This document shows, piece by piece, positions 23,312 through 35,999 of a DNA stretch of 64,000 nt. The first letter of the stretch is position 1. Each line of letters begins with the position of its first letter. The notes beneath the pieces are model-generated. The model was not told the DNA's origin, ran no database searches, and was given only the letters and a program-made list of their open reading frames with translations. The stretch is from Lolium rigidum. Lineage: Eukaryota; Streptophyta; Magnoliopsida; Poales; Poaceae. The DNA lies in assembly GCF_022539505.1 (NCBI RefSeq), contig NC_061512.1:253286510-253350509 (forward strand), given 5' to 3'. The position numbers and the translations under genes were made by a program.

Positions 23312-24934
23312 TAAAGGGATGTAAAGTACAATCATAGAAATATCTAATATGTAAGAGCAAACCTGCTAAGCAATTCTTGTAGAGACATGTTCAGAAGGTT
23401 GTCATTCATGGTTTACTTATGCTCAACGATGAACAACTTGGTACTCGTCCGTTCTTTGTTCAATGAGAATGCCAAAGTTTCATCGAGAACATGCAAGTCT
23501 GCGTCCTCCATACCTATTAAGATGAAAAGTACACAATAATAAGAGCCATAAGATGCATACGTGGATCAAACAGAAAACGCACATATTATTGGCAAAACCA
23601 AGTTCATAGATAACACTTTTACACAATCATATTTATAAAACCATGTAAATAACGTTCTCTAGCAAACAATCAGCTGCTATCTACTGATGTACAAGGGAAT
23701 TAACCATTATAGTGTTCCAGGTTATTTCAATCTGCTACTTGACAAAATTAAATCATGTGCATTATCAAAACAAATGAGAGGAACAGTGCCGCAACAAGTA
23801 ATTAAACAATTTTTCTTTGTTGATGTTATTGTTTTGTCCTAAAACTAAATGGCTTTACACTAGTTCGTACATTTTTGGGGTACACTCTGGGACCATGCAC
23901 TTGTTCTCGTTTTCTGTAAAGCAAGTGTACGGTTCGAACTCCTATTTAAGGTTCATTTGCAGTTCGAATTAGGATGATTTGGAACAAAAACTCCTGTAAA
24001 TCTTTATGTAGAAAATTAACAAAACTCTGAGCCATGCGATTCTTCTGGTCAGTATGTGTGATGACATCAAAAAATCTTGCTGTCAACCTATGTCAGGAAA
24101 CTTCAGTAACTTAAAACTGAAAATGGCAAACAGGGATGTAGAAATTAAGGTTTGTAATGATGAAATCGCTACATCCCACCCCCGGAAATACTAGTTGTTA
24201 AGCATCTATGGTCCATCCATAGTAGCAAAGATGTTTTTATTTGTCGATTCCTGGCCTGCTGGCTGGTTCGAACTGTGTTAAATACCAGCGGCTGTATCAT
24301 ATTCCGTTTCTATGATTGACCAGACACCCTTGGGGTTAGCACTATAACCAATCAAACATTTTTTTCCTTGCCGGGTCCAGCAAATATTAGCCACATTTCC
24401 ATGTATGGATAACCTTTACTCACATCAAGTTCAACAGATCTCAGAAGTTCGTATTGTTGCAATGTCAAATCCTTTCCAGAGTTGTTTTCAAGCTATTGGA
24501 CAATACTCAAGTATGCAAGCAAATTTTCTACAACACAAAGAGTAGCGCTGATAAAAAACCGTTTGGCATCAGCGAAAGAAAGCTGTGGAGACTCCTCCTG
24601 TGGTAGTAATTGTACGAGAATGACAGCCGTGTGAATCTGCAAAACCACACGATAATTGTACGGAATGACCAGTCATGTGAATCTGCAAAACCACACAGAG
24701 GTATGATGGTTAGCATTTAACCAGCTACATATTGCAAGCCTTGTATACACAAAGGAACACTTCCTTAATTGTATTCTGGAGATACAAAAATGTATTATAC
24801 ATTTATGCCCCTCCCCCCTGACACATACACACAAACACCGGCTTCACCAGGTGATCCCGTCACTTCTTCACCGCATCCTCCATGTGTTCCACCTCCTCCA
24901 CCACATCATCTCCTCTTCGTACGCCACATATACC
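23312..24934. repeat. Anonymous duplicated unit, copy B (left part)
   Basis: Homologous to copy A from 5040 on (TTAAAGGGATGTAAA, then TAAGAGCAAACCTGCTAA). It is interrupted at 24934 by the Copia element and resumes at 61455. The ATACC at 24930-24934 is the Copia target duplication. Confidence 0.75.
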
Positions 24935-25285
24935 TGTTAGTATCTCTAGCCTCACTTTCATGAAGAAGAGGATGACACTAGGAGAGTTGGGGCAATTTTC
25001 GTTGGTTTATTTCACACACATCTCACACAATGCCATGCCAAACTGAGGGCACGAGGCTACACATTTATAGCTGCTAGCCAGCCAGAACATGCTAGTCTAA
25101 GATGCTAACTGAAAGATGCTAACTGCCAGTCCTTGATGCCTCTAAAAAGCAGTCAAAGATCAGGGATGCTATCCTATCCTAACCACCTGTCCTTCACAAA
25201 GGACCATGTGTGTGCTGCAGTCCACAGGAACATGTGTGTGCTGCAGCAGCTCCACAAAGACCAGAATACAATGACTTATTCATCA
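24935..25285 (-). repeat. Copia LTR (element 3' end)
   Basis: TGTTAGTATCTC to TTATTCATCA, 351 bp, matching 61098-61449. Confidence 0.95.
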
Positions 25286-25302
25286 TTCTCCCCCTAAGTC
25301 TT
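25286..25302 (-). promoter_or_regulatory. Copia polypurine tract
   Basis: On the minus strand this is ACTTAGGGGGAGAA directly beside the LTR. The pol stop codon (25294-25296) lies within it. Confidence 0.85.
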
Positions 25303-25542
25303 GTACGCCGTCTTGCGGGAGCGTTGAGCCATCCCGATCCGGGAGCAAAGCTCGAGGAACTTGACCCTCCCAAGAGGCTTGGTGAGCAGATCTGCGAGCT
25401 GATCCGTGGTGTTGACGTAGCTTGCATGGATGCTCCCTTCCTCCAAGCAGTCTCGGATGAAGTGGTACCTCAACCGAATGTGCTTGCTCCGTTCATGAAA
25501 AACGGGGTTCTTTGCCAGGGCCAGAGCAGACTTGCTGTCCAC
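25294..25542 (-). pseudogene. Copia RNase H, C-terminal piece
   Basis: Reads SKSALALAKNPVFHERSKH, then HFIRDCLEEGSI and TDQLADLLTKPLGRVKF, and stops at 25294. This is the conserved end of Copia RNase H (the ADxLTK motif). It is cut off from the rest of the domain by the Athila-type insertion that starts at 25543; the preceding piece is at 46694-46853. Confidence 0.93.
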
Positions 25543-27138
25543 TGATGGCGTGTATTTCACACGTTCGTTGGGCAACCCCAAGAGGAAGGTATGATGCGCA
25601 CAGCAGCAAGTTTTCCCTCAGAAAGAAACCAAGGTTTATCGAACCAGGAGGAGCCAAGAAGCACGTTGAAGGTTGATGGCGGCGGGATGTAGTGCGGCGC
25701 AACACCGGAGATTCCGGCGCCAACGTGGAACCCGCACAACACAACCAAAGTACTTTGCCCCAACGAAACGAGTGAGGTTGTCAATCTCACCGGCTTGCTG
25801 TAACAAAGGATTAACCGTATTGTGTGGAAGATGATTGTTTGCGAGAGAAAATAGTAAAAACAAGTATTGCAGCAGATTTGTATTTCAAGTATTAAAGAAT
25901 GGACCGGGGTCCACAGTTCACTAGAGGTGTCTCTCCCATAAGATAAAAGCATGTTGGGTGAACAAATTACAGTCGGGCAATTGACAAATAGAGAGGGCAT
26001 AACAATGCACATACATGACATGATAAGTATAGTGAGATTTAATTGGGCATTACGACAAAGTACATAGACCGCCATCCAATCGCATCTATGCCTAAAAAGT
26101 CCACCTTCGAGGTTATCATCCGAACCCCCTCCAGTATTAAGTTGCAAAGCAACAGACAATTGCATTAAGTATGGTGCGTAATGTAATCAACAACTACATC
26201 CTCGGACATAGCGCCAATGTTTTATCCCTAGTGGCAACAGCACAACACAACCTTAGAACTTTCGTCACCTTGTCCCGTGTGTCAATGCAGGCATGAACCC
26301 ACTATCGAGCATAAATACTCCCTCTTGGAGTTAAAAGTAAAAACTTGGCCAGAGCCTCTACTAGTAACGGAGAGCATGCAAGATCATAAACAACACATAT
26401 GTAATAACTTGATAATTAACATGACATGGTATTCTCTATCCATCGGATCCCGACAAACACAACATAGAGTATTACGGATAGATGATCTTGATCATGTTAG
26501 GCAGCTCACAAGATCCAACAATGAAGCACAATGAGGAGAAGACAACCATCTAGCTACTGCTATGGACCCATAGTCCAGGGGTGAACTACTCACTCATCAC
26601 TCCGGAGGCGACCATGGCGGTGTAGAGTCCTCCGGGAGATGAATCCCCTCTCCGGCAGGGTGCCGGAGGAGATCTCCGAATCCCCGAGATGGGATCGGCG
26701 GCGGCGGCGTCTCAGTAAGGTTTTCCGTATCGTGGTTTTTCGCGTCAGGGGTTTCGCGACGGAGGCTTTAAGTAGGCGGAAGGGCAGAGTCGGGGGGCTA
26801 ACGAGGGGCCCACACCACAGGGCGGCGCGGGCCACCCCTTGGCCGCGCGGCCCTATGGTCTGGCCACCTCGTGACCCCACTTCGTATGTTCTTCGGTCTT
26901 CTGGAAGCTCCGTGGAAAAATAGGCCCCTGGGTCTTCGTTTCGTCCAATTCCGAGAATATTTCGTTACTAGGATTTCTGAAACCAAAAACAGCAGAAAAC
27001 AGGGCACTTCGGTATCTTGTTAATAGGTTAGTTCCAGAAAATGCACGAATATGACATAAAGTGTGGATAAAACATGTAGGTATCATCAATAATATGGCAT
27101 AGAACATAAGAAATTATCGATACGTCGGAGACGTATCA
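25543..27138 (-). repeat. LTR of Athila-type element 1 (intact copy)
   Basis: This copy gives the uninterrupted sequence at the Tat target: CTACTCACTCATCACTCC near 26587-26604. A GC-rich inverted repeat lies at about 26806-26870. Confidence 0.93.
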
Positions 27139-29732
27139 AGCATCCCCAAGCTTAGTTACTGCTCGTCCCGAGCGAGGTAAAACGATAACAAAGATAATTT
27201 CGAAGTGATATGCCATCATAACTTTGATCATACTATTTGTAAACATATGTAGTGGATGCAGCGATCAAAACAATGGTAATGACATGAGTAAACAAGTGAA
27301 TCATAAAGCAAAGACTTTTCATGAATAGTACTTCAAGACAAGTATTAATAAGTCTTGCATAAGAGTTAACTCATAAAGCAATAAATCAAAGTAAAGGCAT
27401 TGAAGCAACACAAAGGAAGATTAAGTTTCAGCGGTTGCTTTCAACTTGTAACATGTATATCTCATGGATAATTGTCAACATAGAGTAATATAACAAGTAC
27501 AATATGCAAGTATGTAGGAATCAATGCACAGTTCACACAAGTGTTTGCTTCTTGAGGTGGAGAGAGATAGGTGAGCTGACTCAACATAAAAGTAAAGAGA
27601 ATGGTCCTTCAAAGAGGAAAGCATCGATTGCTATATTTGTGCTAGAGCTTTTATTTTGAAAACATGAAACAATTTTGTCAACGGTAGTAATAAAGCATAT
27701 GAGTTATGTACATTATATCTTACAAGTTGCAAGTCTCATGCATAGTATACTAATAGTGCCCGCACCTTGTCCTAATTAACTTGGACTACCGGATCTTTGC
27801 AATGCACATGTTTTGACCAAGTGTCACAATGGGGTACCTCCATGCCGCTCTGTACAAAGGTCTAAGGAGAAAGCTCGCATTTTGGATTTCTCGCTTTTGA
27901 TTATTCTCAACTTAGACATCCATACCGGGACAACATGGACAACGAGATAATGGACTCCTATTTAATGCATAAGCATGTGGCAACAATTATTATTCTCATA
28001 TGAGATTGAGGATATATGTCCAAACTGAAACTTCCACCATGAATCATGGCTTTAGTTAGCGGCCCAAAGTTCTTCTCTAACAATATGCATGCTCCAACCA
28101 TGAAGGTGGTAGATCTCTCTTGCTTCGGACAAGACGGACATGCATAGCAACTCACATGATATCCAACAAAGAATAGTTGATGGCGTCCCCGTAAACATGG
28201 TTATCGCTCAACAAGCAACTTAATAAGAGATAAAGTGCATAAGTACATATTCAATACCACAATAGTTTTTAAGCTATTTGTCCCATGAGCTATATATTGC
28301 AAAGGTGAATGATGGAATTTTAAAGGTAGCACTCAAGCAATTTACTTTGGAATGGGGGATAAATACCATGTAGTAGGTAGGTATGGTGGACACAAATGGC
28401 ATAGTGGTTGGCTCAAGGATTTTGGATGCATGAGAAGTATTCCCTCTCGATACAAGGTTTAGGCTAGCAAGGTTATTTGAAACAAACACAAGGATGAACG
28501 GTACAGAAAAACTCACATAAAAGACATATGGTAAACATTATAAGACTCCATACCGTCTTCCTTGTTGTTCAAAACTCAATACTAGATGTTATCTAGACTC
28601 TAGAGAAACCAAATATGCAAACCAAATTAGCAAGCTCTAAGTATTTCTTCATTAATGGGTGCAAAGTATATGATGCAAGAGCTTAAACATGAGCACAACA
28701 ATTGCCAAGTATCAAATTATCCAAGACATTTTATAGTTACTACATGTATCATTTTCCAATTCCAACCATATAACAATTTAACGAAGCAGAAACTTCGCCA
28801 TGAATACTATGAGTAGAGCCTAAGGACATATTTGTCCATATGCTACAGCGGAGCGTGTCTCTCTCCCATAAAGTGAATGCTAGGATCCATTTTATTCAAA
28901 CAAAACAAAAAACAAAAACAAACCGACGCTCCAAGCAAAGTACATAAGATGTGACGGAATAAAAATATAGTTTCGGGGGAGGAACCTGATAATGTTGTCG
29001 ATGAAGAAGGGGATGCCTTGGGCATCCCCAAGCTTAGACGCTTGAGTCTTCTTATAATATGCAGGGGTGAACCACCGGGGCATCCCCAAGCTTAGAGCTT
29101 TCACTCTCCTTGATCATATTGCATCATACTCCTCTCTTGATCCTTGAAAACTTCCTCCACACCAAACTCGAAACAACTCATTAGAGGGTTAGTGCATAAT
29201 AAAAATTCACATGTTCAGAGGTGACACAATCATTCTTAACACTTCTGGACATTGCATAAAGCTACTTGGACATTAATGGATCAAAGAAATTCATCCAACA
29301 TAGCAAAAGAGGCAATGCGAAATAAAAGATAGAATCTGTCAAAACAGAACGAGTCCGTAAAGATGGATTTTATTAGGCCACCGGACTTGCTCAAACGAAA
29401 ATTCTCAAATTGAATGAAAGTTGCGTGCATATCCGAGGATCATGCTCGTAAATTGGCTTAATTTTCTGAGCTACCTACAGGGAGATAGACCCAGATTCGT
29501 GACGAGCAAAGAAATGCTGGAGCCGCGCAGATAATCCAAATCTAGTACTTACTTTTCTATCAAAGACTTTACTTGGCACAACAAAACATAAAACTAAGAT
29601 AACGAGAGGTTGCTACAGTAGTAAACAACTTCCAAGACACAAATATAAAACAAAAATACTGGAGTAAAAATATGGGTTGTCTCCCATAAGCGCTTTTCTT
29701 TAACGCCTTTCAGCTAGGCGCGAAAGTGTATA
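27139..29732 (-). other. Non-coding 3' part of Athila-type element 1
   Basis: About 2.6 kb without recognisable protein. The polypurine tract on the minus strand (CTAAGCTTGGGGATGCT, 27139-27155) lies beside the LTR. The same words CATCCCCAAGCTTAG recur at about 29024 and 29081, close to the end of the protease region. Confidence 0.8.
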
Positions 29733-30513
29733 TCAAGTAACATCGAGAGATGAAGCATCAACATCATAATTTGTTCTAATAATAGAATCATAAGGTACCT
29801 TCATTCTCTTTCTAGGGAAGTGTTCCATACCTTTCTTGAGAGGAAATTGATATTTAATATTACCTTCCTTCATATCAATAGTGGCACCAACGGTTCGAAG
29901 AAAAGGTCTTCCCAATATAATGGGGCAAGATGCATTGCATTCAATATCCAAGACAACAAAATCAACGGGGACAAGGTTATTGTTAACCATAATATGAACA
30001 TTATCAACTCTCCCCAAAGGTTTCTTTTTAGCATTATCGACGAGATTAACATCCAAATAACAATTCTTCAATGGTGGCAAGTCAAGCATATCATAGACTT
30101 TTTAGGCATAACGAAATACTTGCACCAAGATCACATAAAGCATTACAATCAAAATCTTTGATTCTCATTTTAATGATGGGCTCCCAACCATCCTCTAGCT
30201 TTCTAGGAATAGAAGTTTCAAGTTTTAGTTTCTCTTCTCTAGCTTTTATGAGAGCATTTGTAATATGTTTTGTGAAAGCCAAGTTTACAGCGCTAGCATT
30301 GGGACTCTTAGCAATTTTTTGCAAGAAATTTATGACTTCAGAGATGTGGCAATCATCAAAATCTAAATCATTACAATCTAAAGCAATGGGATTATCATCC
30401 CCAAGGTTGGAAAAAATTTCAGCAGTTTTATCACAAGCAGTTTCAGCAGTTTTAGCGAGTTTCGAGTAATTTTGCGCGCTTTGCACTAGGAGTAGAAGCA
30501 TTGCCAACACCAA
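29733..30513 (-). CDS. Retroviral-type aspartic protease of Athila-type element 1
   Basis: Reads DCNALCDLGASISLCLKSL at about 30095-30150 (active-site DLGAS) and, after a break in frame near 30090, GRVDNVHIMVNNNLVPVDF and CPIILGRPFLRTVGATIDM. The ILGRPFL motif is typical of Athila proteases. The stop is at 29733. It would cleave the Gag precursor. No RT follows. Confidence 0.85.
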
Positions 30514-30641
30514 TTATTTTACCATTGATAGTAGGAGGTGCAGCAACATGTGAATCATTAGCATTGCTAGTGGTGGTAATAGTCCAAACTTTAGCTACAT
30601 TTACCTTTTTAGCTAGTTTTTCATTTTCTTCTCTATCCCAC

Positions 30642-31849
30642 CTAGCACGCGAGTTCAGCCATTAATCTTATATTCTCATTAATTCTAACTTGGATGGCAT
30701 TTGCTGTAGTAACAATTTTATTTTCAATATCCCTATTAGGCATAACTTTCGATTTCAAAAGATCAACATCGGAGGCAAGACTATCAACTCTAGAAACAAG
30801 AATATCAATTTTATTGAGCTTTTCCTCAACAGATTTGTTAAAGGCAGTTTGTGTACTAATAAATTCTTTAAGCATGGCCTCAAGTCCAGGGGGTGTATTC
30901 CTATTATTGTTGTAAGAATTCCCATAAGAATTAGCATAACCGTTACCATTATTATAAGGATATGGCCTATAGTTATTACTAGAATTGTTCCGATAAGCAT
31001 TGTTGTTGAAATTATTATTTTTAATGAAGTTTACATCAACATGTTCTTCTTGGGCAACCAATGAAGCTAATGGAACATTATTAGGATCAACATTAGTCCT
31101 ATCATTCGCAAGCATAGACATAATAGCATCAACCTTATCATTCAAGGAAGAGGATTCCTCAACGGAATTTACCTTCTTACCTTGTGGAGCTCTTTCCGTG
31201 TGCCATTCGGAGTAATTAACCATCATATTATCAAGGAGCTTTGTTGCTTCACCAAGAGTGATGGACATAAAGGTACCTCCAGCAGCTGAATCCAATAAAT
31301 TCCGCGAAGAAAAATTTAGTCTCGCATAGAAGGTTTGGATGATCATCCAAGTAGTCAGTCCATGGGTTGGGCAGTTTTTAACCAGAGATTTCATTCTTTT
31401 CCAAGCTTGAGCAACATGTTCATTATCCAATTGTTTAAAATTCATTATGCTACTCCTCAAAGATATAATTTTAGCAGGGGGATAATATCTACCAATAAAA
31501 TCATCCTTGCATTTAGTCCATGAATCAATACTATTCTTAGGCAGAGATAGCAACCAATCTTTAGCTCTTCCTCTTAGTGAGAAAGGGAAAAATTTTAATT
31601 TTATAATGTCACCATCTACATCTTTATATTTTTGCATTTCACATAGTTCAACAGAATTATTGAGATGGGCAGCAGCATCATCGGAACTAACACCGTGAAA
31701 ATTGCTCTCTCATGACAAGATTAAGTAAAGCGAGGTTTAATTTCAAAGAATTCTGCTGTAGTAGCAGGTGGAGCAATAGGTGTGCATAGGAAATCATTAT
31801 TATTTGTGCTAGTGAAGTCACACAACTTAGTATTTTCAGGGTTGGCCAT
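30642..31849 (-). CDS. Gag of Athila-type element 1
   Basis: The start MANPENTKLCDFTSTN is at 31849. The Retrotrans_gag domain reads FPFSLRGRAKDWLLSLPKN, then FIGRYYPPAKIISLRSSI and QAWKRMKSLVKNCPTHGL, followed by an Asn-rich linker (about residues 215-250) and a C-terminal coiled coil. Gag builds the virus-like particle that packages element RNA. Two frame breaks lie near 31731 and 31700; both coincide with expected CTG/CAG trinucleotides read as CTCG or CACGG, so they may be sequence errors. Confidence 0.88.
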
Positions 31850-32076
31850 TTTAGCAGATAGTAAATAAAACAAACTAGATAAAGTAAATGCAAGTAAACT
31901 AATTTTTTTTGTGTTTTTGATATAGAGTGCAAGACAGGTAAATAAAGTAAAGCTAGCAACTAATTTTTTGTGTTTTGATATAATGCAGCAAACAAAGTAG
32001 TAAATAAAATAAAGCAAGACAAAAACAAAGTAAAGAGATTGAGAAGTGGAGACTCCCCTTGCAGCGTGTCTTGATC

Positions 32077-32094
32077 TCCCCGGCAACGGCGCCG
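32077..32094 (-). promoter_or_regulatory. Primer binding site, tRNA-Asp type, Athila-type element 1
   Basis: On the minus strand GGCGCCGTTGCCGGGGA lies 12 bases inside the LTR end, complementary to the 3' end of plant tRNA-Asp, the usual Athila primer. Confidence 0.88.
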
Positions 32095-32105
32095 GAAAAT
32101 ATGCT

Positions 32106-33157
32106 TGATGGCGTGTATTTCACACGTTCGTTGGGCAACCCCAAGAGGAAGGTATGATGCGCACAGCAGCAAGTTTTCCCTCGAAAAGAAACCAAGGTTT
32201 ATCGAACCAGGAGGAGCCAAGAAGCACGTTGAAGGTTGATGGCGGCGGGATGTAGTGCGGCGCAACACCGGAGATTCCGGCGCCAACGTGGAACCCGCAC
32301 AACACAACCAAAGTACTTTGCCCCAACGAAACGGTGAGGTTGTCAATCTCACCGGCTTGCTGTAACAAAGGATTAACCGTATTGTGTGGAAGATGATTGT
32401 TTGCAGAGAAAATAGTAAAAACAAGTATTGCAGCAGATTTGTATTTCAGTATTAAAGAATGGACCGGGGTCCACTGTTCACTAGAGGTGTCTCTCCCATA
32501 AGATAAAAGCATGTTGGGTGAACAAATTACAGTCGGGCAATTGACAAATAGAGAGGGCATAACAATGCACATACATGACATGATAAGTATAGTGAGATTT
32601 AATTGGGCATTACGACAAAGTACATAGACCGCCATCCAACTGCATCTATGCCTAAAAAGTCCACCTTCGAGGTTATCATCCGAACCCCTCCGGTATTAAG
32701 TTGCAAAGCAACGAGACAATTGCATTAAGTATGGTGCGTAATGTAATAAACAACTACATCCTCGGACATAGCGCCAATGTTTTATCCCTAGTGGCAACAA
32801 GCACAACACAACCTTAGAACTTTCACGTCACTTGTCCCGGTGTCAATGCAGGCATGAACCCACTATCGAGCATAAATACTCCCTCTTGGAGTTAAAAGTA
32901 AAAACTTGGCCGAGCCTCTACTAGTAACCGAGAGCATGCAAGATCCTAAACAACACATATGTAATAACTTGATAATTAACATGACATGGTATTCTCTATC
33001 CATCGGATCCCGACAAACACAACATAGAGTATTACAGATAGATGATCTTGATCATGTTAGGCAGCTCACAAGATCCAACAATGAAGCACAATGAGGAGAA
33101 GACAACCATCTAGCTACTGCTATGGACCCATAGTCCAGGGGTGAACTACTCACTCAT
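32106..33157 (-). repeat. LTR of Athila-type element 1, part 1 (split by Tat)
   Basis: Matches 25543-26600 closely. It ends with CTCAT (33153-33157), the Tat target duplication, and continues at 46139. Confidence 0.95.
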
Positions 33158-33542
33158 TGACATAGGCATCCCAAATGGGCCTGCCTAATATAGTACCCGG
33201 GGTTTATTGAAGGCCCACTACCCGAAGAATAAGAAGACTCGAGAGCCCAAGATGTATTTAAGGAAAAGATAGAGTTGTAATAGGAAGTGTTATTTGTAAT
33301 CTGGCGGGATGAGTTAGAAACCATCCCGGACTCTGTAATCCTTGTATAGCACGAATCCCTCGGCTCCACCTATATAAAGGGGGGGTCGAGGGACGAGAAG
33401 ATCATCGAATCATGTCTGCAGACCCTAGTTTTCATATTCGTCGAGTACTTTTCGGCTGAAACCTTCGAGATCTACTTGCCCTCTACTTCTAACTAAACCC
33501 TAGCCTACAATCCATAGGCATTGACAAGTTAACCCCTTGTCA
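33158..33542 (+). repeat. 5' LTR of Tat element
   Basis: TGACATAGGCATCCC to CCCCTTGTCA. TATA box TATATAAAGG at 33371-33380. Confidence 0.95.
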
Positions 33543-33543
33543 A

Positions 33544-33562
33544 TTGGCGCCGTCTGTGGGGA
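33544..33562 (+). promoter_or_regulatory. Primer binding site of Tat element
   Basis: TTGGCGCCGTCTGTGGGGA begins one base after the LTR. It is the form usual in Tat-lineage elements and differs from the Athila tRNA-Asp site (GGCGCCGTTGCC). Confidence 0.8.
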
Positions 33563-33587
33563 TTAGAGGCGTAAGGATCTGATCTCG

Positions 33588-35640
33588 ATGGCACGTTCAA
33601 GATCTTCGACATCGTCAACCGGAAGCAACACTATGGATCGAGGTAAACGGATCGCTACGGGTCCTGTTGATTTTGTTCCTCACCCACCCTCCCGTTTGGA
33701 TGCATATGCGTATCTGGCGGAGCCCTTGGAGATGACGTTCGGAAGGTTCCACTTTCGCGTCGAGAAGGAAGGATCGTATCGTGTCGAAATTCCGATTTCG
33801 TCGGGATCGTCGGCGGTCGATTCTGAATTTTCAAGCTATGCATCATCAAGCGAGTCGAAGAAGAAACTTCGGCAACACGTTACGTCAGCATCGAGCAAGA
33901 GAGAAACTCGCCAAGATCTTCGACAACGCATCGTTTGGGTCATCTGCGGACTCATATATAAGCGATGGCTCAAGCGATGTCGACGATTACGACTTCGTCG
34001 ACAAGTCTCTCACGATGGGCAAGGTCTTCATCAATCTCAACAATGATGTCACCGAACCCAACATAGATCCGAGTACAAAATATCATCGGATTTATGCTAT
34101 CGAAGATCAAGAGGAAACATCGGAGGCTTTCGACCAATTGGGAAATCCTTTTGTCGATCCCTCGGATCTAAGGAGAGGTATGGGCACTAAATATGTCGGG
34201 CCCACACCACGCGTCGAGTCCAACTTCCACAGGCAGCACTGGGATAGAGCGGCAAAAGCCATAGATGGTTCGAGAACCAATGACGACAACAGCTACAGCT
34301 CAAGAACTGCAAGCTTATCAATATATGCTCGCACGAACTGCCCGAGAAATAGAAAAACGAGACGACTGAGTTGAACAAGAGAAAGGCGGCGGCTTACGCA
34401 TCCGGCGGGAGAAGGGCAGATCTAAGTGGACGAGTCTAGAATTTCGGGTGATAGCCACGGGGAGGCTCGGAACGAGAGGAAGATCAAGGCTACAACACAT
34501 ACCCGAAGCAGACGAGAGAGTACTTGGTTCAAAACCTCGACATGTCCTTTATGTCGATAGATACAAGAGGAAATATTATCCCTAGGACACCGAAGGCTGG
34601 GTATATGGCGACACAAGCTTACATCCTCGCATCCAAGCCGCCCCCGGGAGATCCAAGGGAAACATTATACAACATGGCATTGGCGGGAGTTGGAGCTATG
34701 GGGACGGCGTTCGTAGCAACGCCTCCCGAAGGAGCGAGCAAGGCAAAATAGTCCACGACCTGCGGCGGTAACGGCGGCAGCTCCGGAAGGACCAAGTGGA
34801 GCAAGAGACACGGGAGTGCAAGCAAGGGTCGACAGAGCAAGGCAAAGCGAAGAGATCATCGGCAGTCCCGGAGCTTAATGACGAGGATATGTGCGGTCTA
34901 CCGTGCTTCACGAGAAGAGTCCGAAAAACTCGAGTCCCCTCGGGATTCAAGTTACCCGATCACTTCAAAAAGTTCGACGGCCTGCAAGACCCGTAGGGAC
35001 TGGTTAATTGATTATCTCGAGACGGTGAAGCTAGCCGGAGGAACTAGAGCAACAGCGATGCAAAGTATTCAGGTGCACTTAAGTGGAGCCGCACGATCTT
35101 GGATCAAAAAACTTCCGCCGGGATCCATCGACAACTGGGAAAGTTTCGAGGACGTTTTCGTCAAGAACTTCAGATCCACATGCAAGAAGCCTCGCATCGT
35201 TGGAAGAGTTGAGGGCGTGTCGACAAAAGCCGGATGAGTCAATGAGAAAATACATCCAAAGGTGGAACATCATAAAAAACTCGGCAGAAAATATATCGAT
35301 GAGAGAGCAATAGATGCGTTTGTCGCGGGAATCGGGCGCGGAGATTTTGTCGAGGACTTGGGAAGGACCAATCCAAAAACGAGTATCTGCGTTGATGGAG
35401 ATAGCAAATAGATGGGCGGACGGAGAAGACGCCGTCCACAATAAACGACACAGGTCGCCGGAGGAGGACCGTGGTCGAAAGTATCGAACGAGGCGACGAT
35501 TTCCTCGGCGGTATCCGAATTACGACGCCCCGGGGCAAATTTCGGCGGGATTTCGGTCAAATACGAGGAGCAAGCAACGAGAGACGATTATCGGAGAAGC
35601 AATGAGCAGCGAGCGATAATAGGGACGACTCCGTAACGAG
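33588..35640 (+). pseudogene. Tat gag, frames broken
   Basis: The start is MARSRSSTSSTGSNTMDRG. The central Retrotrans_gag part reads GFKLPDHFKKFDGLQDP, then DWLIDYLETVKLAGGT, AARSWIKKLPPGSIDNW and KPDESMRKYIQRWNIIKNS. Successive pieces lie in different frames (33588-33950, 33900-34374, 34524-34751, 34900-35000, 35000-35313), with several stops. Gag should form particles. Whether the breaks are real or consensus errors is open; see the CTG/CAG finding. Confidence 0.85.
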
Positions 35641-35999
35641 GCAAAATAGTGGGCCAAGGTTTCCACGACCTTTTATGTCTCCCGAAGAAATGCTGAACGG
35701 ACCGTGCCGGATGCACTTCTTCCTCGACAGACAATGGGAAAAGACAGTCGGGACACTGCGGAAAGATTGTCGAAATTTCCAAGCAATGTTCGGATGTGCG
35801 AAAACGCTCACGCACGAGCAGCACGAGAGAAACCCTCGGGAGCCTAGGAGCGAAGTTCATCTACCGCCACCTCCCGCGATTACGGAAGGCAATCAACACT
35901 AGCTCGGAATAGCGGCGGCACCTGCACCACCACCCTATGTTGATCCTAACTCCAACGGAGCGGTGTCGATGATTCGGAAGGGAAGGCCATCTAATAGAG

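Noticed and set aside
31721..32086. Hydrophobic N-terminal extension of the gag frame in Athila-type element 1
   Set aside because: The part before 31849 is untranslated leader in an open frame; MANPENTK is the usual gag start.
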